Source: a virus. From it: DNA of 28,098 nucleotides. Positions 24,189 through 28,098 of the stretch are shown here, piece after piece (within the stretch, counting starts at the first letter, position 1; each line of letters begins with the position of its first letter). The translations under genes were made by a program, and so were the position numbers. Under the pieces are notes generated by a model. It worked only from the letters and a program-made list of their open reading frames with translations, was not told where the DNA came from and made no database searches. The stretch is taken from positions 1 through 28,098 of the IMG/VR virus record IMGVR_UViG_3300020467_000030. One strand, written 5' to 3'.

Positions 24189-26309
24189 ATGGCTTCTCCA
24201 ATACTGAAGTTTAAAAGAGGTAATTTCTCTAATCTTCCTGGTTTACAAGCTGGTGAACCTGCTTTCACAGTAGATAAATTCGATCTATACGTTGGTATAG
24301 ACTCTACCACAAGTAATAATAAATTTATTGGTTCAAATCGTTTCTGGACACAGGAAACATCAACTGCAGGTTCAGGTGTGAACCTCGTTGAGGGATCTAA
24401 TAATGGTAGTAATCATATTACACTGAAAGCACCTGCTACGATAGGTAGTAATCAGACTTACGTCTTCCCTGCTTCTCCTGTTAGTGGTGGATTCCTAAGA
24501 TCTGATGGTAGTTCAGGTCTTTCATGGGATACAGGATCAGGATTCAATAATGGTTCTATACCTGCTTTAGCAATAGATATTGACGGAGCGACTGCAAGTA
24601 GCACTGTTACTGACTCTGACCTCTTCGTATTTGATGACGGAGCAAACGGAACAAATAGAAAGATAACTGCAACCAACATGAAGGATTACTTCCTTGGTGG
24701 TGGTGCAGGTGCTAACTTCAACTCTATTAATGTTTCTGGTGTCACCACAGGTGGTCAACTTGATGCTACAACTCTAAAAGTATCTGGTATATCTACATTT
24801 ACAGGTCAAGTATTTGCTGATGTACAAGGAGACTTTACAAGTACGAAACCAATAAGAAACCAAAGTGGTGGTGGATTGATTGCAGGTGTTGGTGCTATCA
24901 AAAACACTGGTTCTGCAGGTCTTGTTACTGCGTTTAAGTTTACTGGTGGTGGTATAGACAGTTACACAGTATCAGGTGGAGTGGCACACGTTGCTACAAC
25001 TGGTGTTGCTGCAACAACCTTCACAACATCACAGACCACAGTTGCAACTCAAGGACAGACAGCGTTTACAGTTACTGCAGGTTATACTGACGGATTCGTT
25101 GAAGTATATCAAAACGGTGTTCGTCTGATTACTGGAACTGACTACACAGAAACAGATGCAAACACGATTACTCTTGCATCAGGTGCAACAGTTGGTGATG
25201 AGATTGAGACAGTTGCATGGAAGTCATTAGGTGATGTTGTAAACATAAACTCGGTCAACGTTGTTGACAACTTAAAGGTAACTGGTGTAACCACGACGGG
25301 AGGAGTCACGCTGTCCAGTGGTGCATTTACTGGATCAGGTAGTGGTCTGACAGCTGGAACAGTTCCACTTTCATCACTTGATATTGACGGTGGTACAGCA
25401 ACCACAACACTTGCAGATGCAGATCTATTCATTGTTGATGATGGTGCAGGTGGTACAAATCGTAAGGTAACATTTGAAACACTCTCTGACGCTGTATTAG
25501 GTGGTGGTACAGGTGCAAACTTTGCTGCTGTAAACGTAACGGGTATCACGACAGTTGGTGGTGTAATCGACGGTAACGGTGGTGCAAATATCTCAGGTGG
25601 TGCAGGTTTAGTTGCATCAACTGCTAAAATATCCGACCTTACTGATAATCGTGTTGTTATCGCAGGTACTTCAGGTGAACTAGAAGACAGTGGTAATCTA
25701 ACGTTCAACGGTTCGACTCTTGCTGTTACTGGTAACATAACTGCTAATAATGGTGCAACAATCACTGGAGCAGAGACGACCTTATCATCAGCCACCGTCA
25801 GTGACCTAACAGATAATAGAGTTGTAATCGCAGGTGCATCAGGTGCTCTTGAAGATAGTAACAATCTACAATTTGATGGATCGACACTAGCAGTCGTAGG
25901 TAGTATCACTGCTTCTCAAAACGTTACGATTACTGGTAACCTTACTGTAAATGGTACAACCACTCAATTAAATACTACCAACTCCACCATTGAAGATACA
26001 CTCTTAGAACTACAAAAAGTAGATGGTGGTGCACTAAGTTCTGATACAGATAAAGACGTAGGTCTTGTACTGAACTACTACAGTGGATCTGCTAAGAAAG
26101 CAGCATTCTACTGGGATGATAGTGCTGCAAAATTCGTGGTATCAGCAGTTGCAACAGAAAGTGCTGGAGTTCTCACAAACTCAACTGCAGGTTCACTTGA
26201 AATGGGAGCATTGTTCATCAATGATTGTGCAGGTAATACACAAGTAATATCTTGTTCAGGAACAACTCGTTCTTTGGAAAATATAAGCGTAGACGGGGGT
26301 ACGTTCTAG
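24189..26309 (+). CDS. Tail-fibre-like protein with internal repeats (706 aa)
   Basis: The N-terminus, ILKFKRGNFSNLPGLQAGEP followed by AFTVDKFDLYVGID, is the attachment-type start seen in many phage fibre proteins, where 'L-x-x-G-E-x-A-x-x-x-x-x-x-x-L-Y-V-G' is the core. The body is Gly/Thr/Ser-rich and repetitive. A ~70-aa unit occurs at 122-189 and again at 390-460 (key residues D-I-D-G, D-L-F, D-D-G-A-x-G-T-N-R-K). A ~40-aa unit occurs at 481-519 and 537-575 (SDLTDNRVVIAG). A fibre motif FVEVYQNGVRLITGTDY lies at 303-319. Near the C-terminus are NLTVNGTTTQLNTTNSTIED (584-603) and FYWDDSAAKFVVSA (640-653), common in fibre proteins of marine T4-like phages. The protein ends in VDGGTF. It probably trimerises and contacts the host; no enzymatic domain or chaperone cleavage site was seen. 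Confidence 0.8.
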   Translation: MASPILKFKRGNFSNLPGLQAGEPAFTVDKFDLYVGIDSTTSNNKFIGSNRFWTQETSTAGSGVNLVEGSNNGSNHITLKAPATIGSNQTYVFPASPVSGGFLRSDGSSGLSWDTGSGFNNGSIPALAIDIDGATASSTVTDSDLFVFDDGANGTNRKITATNMKDYFLGGGAGANFNSINVSGVTTGGQLDATTLKVSGISTFTGQVFADVQGDFTSTKPIRNQSGGGLIAGVGAIKNTGSAGLVTAFKFTGGGIDSYTVSGGVAHVATTGVAATTFTTSQTTVATQGQTAFTVTAGYTDGFVEVYQNGVRLITGTDYTETDANTITLASGATVGDEIETVAWKSLGDVVNINSVNVVDNLKVTGVTTTGGVTLSSGAFTGSGSGLTAGTVPLSSLDIDGGTATTTLADADLFIVDDGAGGTNRKVTFETLSDAVLGGGTGANFAAVNVTGITTVGGVIDGNGGANISGGAGLVASTAKISDLTDNRVVIAGTSGELEDSGNLTFNGSTLAVTGNITANNGATITGAETTLSSATVSDLTDNRVVIAGASGALEDSNNLQFDGSTLAVVGSITASQNVTITGNLTVNGTTTQLNTTNSTIEDTLLELQKVDGGALSSDTDKDVGLVLNYYSGSAKKAAFYWDDSAAKFVVSAVATESAGVLTNSTAGSLEMGALFINDCAGNTQVISCSGTTRSLENISVDGGTF
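24552..25568 (+). repeat. Two ~70-codon repeats in the fibre gene
   Basis: The unit at 24552-24755 (residues 122-189) recurs at 25356-25568 (residues 390-460). Both run from a P-A/L-x-x-I/L-D-I-D-G start through D-L-F-x-x-D-D-G-A to L-G-G-G-x-G-A-N-F and V-x-G-x-T-T. The copies have diverged but keep the same order of motifs, so this is an old internal duplication. Confidence 0.75.
25629..25913 (+). repeat. Two ~39-codon repeats in the fibre gene
   Basis: SDLTDNRVVIAGTSGELEDS (residues 482-501) and SDLTDNRVVIAGASGALEDS (538-557) head two units that continue with N-L-x-F-x-G-S-T-L-A-V-x-G-x-I-T-A. The DNA copies are at about 25629-25745 and 25797-25913. They are close to identical in protein, so the duplication is recent or under concerted change. 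Confidence 0.8.
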
Positions 26310-26310
26310 G

Positions 26311-26317
26311 CTAAATA
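26311..26317 (+). promoter_or_regulatory. Putative late-promoter box before the coiled-coil gene
   Basis: CTAAATA begins two bases after the fibre stop codon and ends 20 bases before the ATG at 26338. Motif and spacing match the boxes before gp25 and the 112-aa gene. A TATAAT lies at 26327-26332 but has no recognisable -35 partner. Confidence 0.5.
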
Positions 26318-26337
26318 ACCCAGTTATATAATACATT

Positions 26338-26526
26338 ATGAATGAAGAGGTCAATGCTCTTCTTAGGGTTTATCAGCAGAAAGTTAGTCAACTCACCGCT
26401 ATGAATATTTCACTTGAAGCAAAACTTCAAGTGCTCAACGCTCAAATAGAAGCACTATCCTCCCCTCAAGAGGAATTTGAAGGTGCTTCAGTACCAAATA
26501 CTAAAAAATCAACTGCTAAGAAGTGA
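26338..26526 (+). CDS. Small coiled-coil protein (62 aa)
   Basis: No named family is recognised. The first ~45 residues form one amphipathic helix with heptad spacing of Leu, Val and Ile (EEVNALLRVYQQKVSQLTAM, then NISLEAKLQVLNAQIEAL), so a dimeric or trimeric coiled coil is likely. A short acidic linker (PQEEFEGA) leads to a basic tail (TKKSTAKK). The gene starts 28 bases after the fibre stop and has its own late-promoter-like box. A small trimeric coiled coil next to a fibre gene could be a fibre chaperone or a capping piece; that is inference. Its final codons form the left arm of a perfect 15-bp inverted repeat, and its TGA stop overlaps the GTG start of the next gene. Confidence 0.75.
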   Translation: MNEEVNALLRVYQQKVSQLTAMNISLEAKLQVLNAQIEALSSPQEEFEGASVPNTKKSTAKK

Positions 26527-26550
26527 TATCCGACGAGCAGTTGATTTTTT
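26503..26550 (+). terminator. Perfect 15-bp inverted repeat spanning a gene junction
   Basis: AAAAAATCAACTGCT (26503-26517) is the exact reverse complement of AGCAGTTGATTTTTT (26536-26550). The 18-base loop (26518-26535) holds the TGA stop of the coiled-coil gene and the GTG start of the P-loop gene. The A-run on the left and T-run on the right give the form of a bidirectional intrinsic terminator, but the loop is longer than usual for one. It may act as terminator, attenuator or translation-control hairpin. Confidence 0.6.
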
Positions 26551-27269
26551 ATGTCGCAGTGCCAGGTAGTGGATGGGCAAAACTATCTCTACTGCTAGGT
26601 TGTTGTGGCAAAATCAATCTCAATAATACAGATAGAAGAGAAGACAGACAAGAGACAGGAAAACAAGGGGTTGGGTGTGTTCACCATAAGGGAGCATTCT
26701 GGGATCCTATGATGGAATTTGGTGAGGGGTTTGATGATCTTGAAAAGAATCATACTAAAGAATCTTTCAAGGCAGAGTGCCTCAAACCATTTACTGAAAT
26801 CAATGATCAAAACTATCTTATTCGATCACACTTCTTTGCAGAAACAAAGAACCTGAATTGGTTGAAAAAGAATTTTCCTGATAATAAAATAATCTTCATA
26901 CTAAGAGATACTAGATTATGTTGGGAAGGTTGGACTACCAGCATGACATTTACTGGTCGATATCCATCATACAAAGCATGGATGAAGTACACATTTATTC
27001 GTGATCATCCTGAAAATTATGATAAGATGTGGGGAATGATAATTAAACATGATAAGATGATAAGAGAGTTTGTCAGAGATCATGAGTGTCTTATCATACA
27101 ACCCAACAAAACCTTCTTAGATCTTTTAGATTATAGATGGGATGAAGAAGGTAAAGAAGAGTTTGATAAGTTAATTATGGTGCATCAATTTTTCAAAAGT
27201 GATGTGCCAATGTATGATGCTCCATTTGTTTTTTATAATTGCAATGACATTTTCACAATTCAATCCTGA
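26523..27269 (+). CDS. P-loop/sulfotransferase-like protein, copy 1 (248 aa)
   Basis: The N-terminus is a beta strand leading into a P-loop-like turn, IFYVAVPGSGWAKL (residues 8-21). Near 123-140 lies IIFILRDTRLCWEGWTTS. Strand-PxSG-W at the start and strand-RD with a later Ser is the layout of the sulfotransferase fold (5' and 3' phosphate-binding segments). Key residues differ: the usual Lys of the first loop is Gly 15, and the Ser eight residues after the Arg is Gly 136. The site also does not fit a standard Walker A. Activity is therefore uncertain. Other marks are HHKGAFWDPMMEFGEGF (54-70), SHFF (102-105) and a final FYNCNDI. The start is GTG 26523; an in-frame TAA at 26517-26519 excludes a longer protein, and alignment with the paralogue requires residues 5-7. 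It overlaps the next gene by 26 bases. Confidence 0.65.
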   Translation: MISDEQLIFYVAVPGSGWAKLSLLLGCCGKINLNNTDRREDRQETGKQGVGCVHHKGAFWDPMMEFGEGFDDLEKNHTKESFKAECLKPFTEINDQNYLIRSHFFAETKNLNWLKKNFPDNKIIFILRDTRLCWEGWTTSMTFTGRYPSYKAWMKYTFIRDHPENYDKMWGMIIKHDKMIREFVRDHECLIIQPNKTFLDLLDYRWDEEGKEEFDKLIMVHQFFKSDVPMYDAPFVFYNCNDIFTIQS

Positions 27270-28026
27270 ACAATTAGTTTTTTTCATAGGAATACCTGGT
27301 TCTGGTTGGGCAAAAATTGATTCTTTATTGAGGTGTTGTAAGAATTTCAATTTCAGCACATCAGATTTTAATGATGAGAGGTGGGAGAAAGTACAAACAA
27401 AATATTATGTTGAACATAAAGGTCATTTTAGCGGACCTGGTTGTGAGTTTGGTGAGGGATTTCAAGACTTACCAAAATATCATACTAAAGAAAGTTTTAT
27501 TGAAGAAGCATTGAAACCTTATGCAGAGGTAAACAATGAGCAGAGTTATATGATCAAGTGCCACTTTTTCTGCGAAAAACAAAACTTAGAATGGTTAGAT
27601 AAAACATTTCCTAATAATAAAATGATCTTTGTATTCAGAGATAAAGATCTTTGTGATGACAGATGGTTGACTTCCATGACATTTGCAAAAAATTATCCTA
27701 AGTATACTGCATGGCAAGTTGTAGATGATCCTGATGAAGAGATTGGTAATCATGACCCTCGCAACGTAGAAAATTTTAAAAAGTATAATCAAAAACATAA
27801 TTTATCAATGAGACAATTTTTTAGAAAAGCAAAAAAACCAAATTTTATTACTTGTCCAACTAGACATTTCTTAGATAAAGTAGGGTTTGAATGGGATGCG
27901 AATGGTCAGAAAGAGTACGGTGCATACATTAGAAACTATTGCATAGGACCTAAATTGACATTAGCACCCAGTTGGGATACCTCAATTGGTTTCTACAATT
28001 GTCAAGATATTATTGACTTCGCATAA
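27244..28026 (+). CDS. P-loop/sulfotransferase-like protein, copy 2 (260 aa)
   Basis: This is a clear paralogue of the gene before it, with the same order of marks: FFIGIPGSGWAKI (residues 13-25), HKGHFSGPGCEFGEGFQDL (58-76), HTKESF (80-85), CHFF (106-109), MIFVFRDKDLCDDRWLTSMT (127-146) and FYNCQDI (250-256). As in copy 1, the first loop lacks the sulfotransferase Lys and the position eight after the Arg is not Ser (Arg 140), so a canonical PAPS-dependent enzyme is doubtful. The frame is open to 27199, but ATG 27244 is chosen because it gives an N-terminus that aligns with copy 1 and removes a Met/Cys-rich stretch inside the previous gene. The stop overlaps the next ATG (TAATG). Substrate and role are unknown; modification of phage or host surface would fit the location beside fibre genes. 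Confidence 0.65.
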   Translation: MTFSQFNPEQLVFFIGIPGSGWAKIDSLLRCCKNFNFSTSDFNDERWEKVQTKYYVEHKGHFSGPGCEFGEGFQDLPKYHTKESFIEEALKPYAEVNNEQSYMIKCHFFCEKQNLEWLDKTFPNNKMIFVFRDKDLCDDRWLTSMTFAKNYPKYTAWQVVDDPDEEIGNHDPRNVENFKKYNQKHNLSMRQFFRKAKKPNFITCPTRHFLDKVGFEWDANGQKEYGAYIRNYCIGPKLTLAPSWDTSIGFYNCQDIIDFA

Positions 28027-28098
28027 TGGAATCTTATTTTAATGGAATTTGGAAAGACCAAAATTTTGAATCTCTTAAGTATTCTGGCTATCAGTTGG
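28026..28098 (+). CDS. Start of an unidentified gene, cut by the window end
   Basis: ATG at 28026 overlaps the stop of the previous gene by one base (TAATG) and the frame stays open to the end. The 24 visible residues (MESYFNGIWKDQNFESLKYS and four more) do not match a family I know and show no P-loop start like that of the two genes before it. The one-base overlap, seen at several other junctions here, supports a real start. Confidence 0.5.
   Translation, partial: MESYFNGIWKDQNFESLKYSGYQL

Noticed and set aside
25142-25909. A 255-codon open frame on the minus strand inside the fibre gene
   Set aside because: It is rich in Ala, Val, Pro and Ser as expected from reading the repetitive Gly/Thr codons backwards, has no recognisable domain, and lies wholly inside a well-supported gene.
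26327-26332. TATAAT before the coiled-coil gene as a host sigma-70 promoter
   Set aside because: No -35 hexamer at suitable distance, and the start codon follows only five bases later; the late-type box at 26311 is a better candidate.
27199-27243. Fifteen extra N-terminal residues (Met/Cys-rich) for P-loop copy 2
   Set aside because: They overlap the previous gene and have no counterpart in copy 1, whose start aligns well with ATG 27244.

Overview
The window is one continuous block of late (virion) genes from a T4-like myovirus. Every supported gene is on the + strand. Identification rests on four proteins in the T4 order gp25, gp6, gp7, gp8, which together build the baseplate wedge. The DNA is AT-rich, no start codon has a strong Shine-Dalgarno sequence, and genes are often joined by one-base overlaps such as TAATG. 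Short (A/C)TAAATA boxes, like the late promoters of T4 (TATAAATA) and marine T4-like phages, lie before several genes. The wedge proteins carry very large beta-rich additions, and a DUF4815-type protein stands where T4 has gp9 and gp10. Both traits fit the marine T4-like phages of cyanobacteria or SAR11-type bacteria. The host cannot be decided from the sequence.

Layout. Positions 1-362 hold the end of a glycosyltransferase-like gene and a small acidic ORF, closed by a TTCG hairpin terminator (413-439). A late-promoter-like box then opens the baseplate block: gp25 (478-882), gp6 (882-3008), a giant gp7-like protein of 2719 aa (3008-11167), an unrecognised 1048-aa beta-rich protein (11176-14322), an enlarged gp8 (14351-15895) and the 2358-aa DUF4815-type protein (15898-22974). 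Three very small ORFs follow (22982-23404), two of them overlapping in different frames. Next come two small virion-like proteins (23423-24111) and a 706-aa repetitive tail-fibre-like protein (24189-26309). The right end has a coiled-coil mini-protein (26338-26526), two tandem paralogous P-loop/sulfotransferase-like proteins (26523-27269 and 27244-28026), and the start of another gene.

How it works together. gp25, gp6, gp7 and gp8 would form the wedge. The beta-rich additions on gp7, gp8 and the 1048-aa and DUF4815 proteins probably form the outer baseplate that holds the fibres. The 112-aa, 116-aa and 706-aa proteins look like fibre or fibre-attachment parts. The same beta modules recur in neighbouring genes, which suggests the periphery grew by copying a few modules onto an old wedge core.

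The least expected features are: a perfect 15-bp inverted repeat with A/T arms whose loop holds the GTG start of the first P-loop gene; the tandem divergent sulfotransferase-like pair; the wedge-core segment of gp7 at the N-terminus instead of the C-terminus as in T4; and a C-terminal D(G/A)G(T/Q)F ending shared by two adjacent virion proteins. No tRNA, CRISPR, insertion sequence or attachment site was seen. No gene-free stretch reaches 300 bases.
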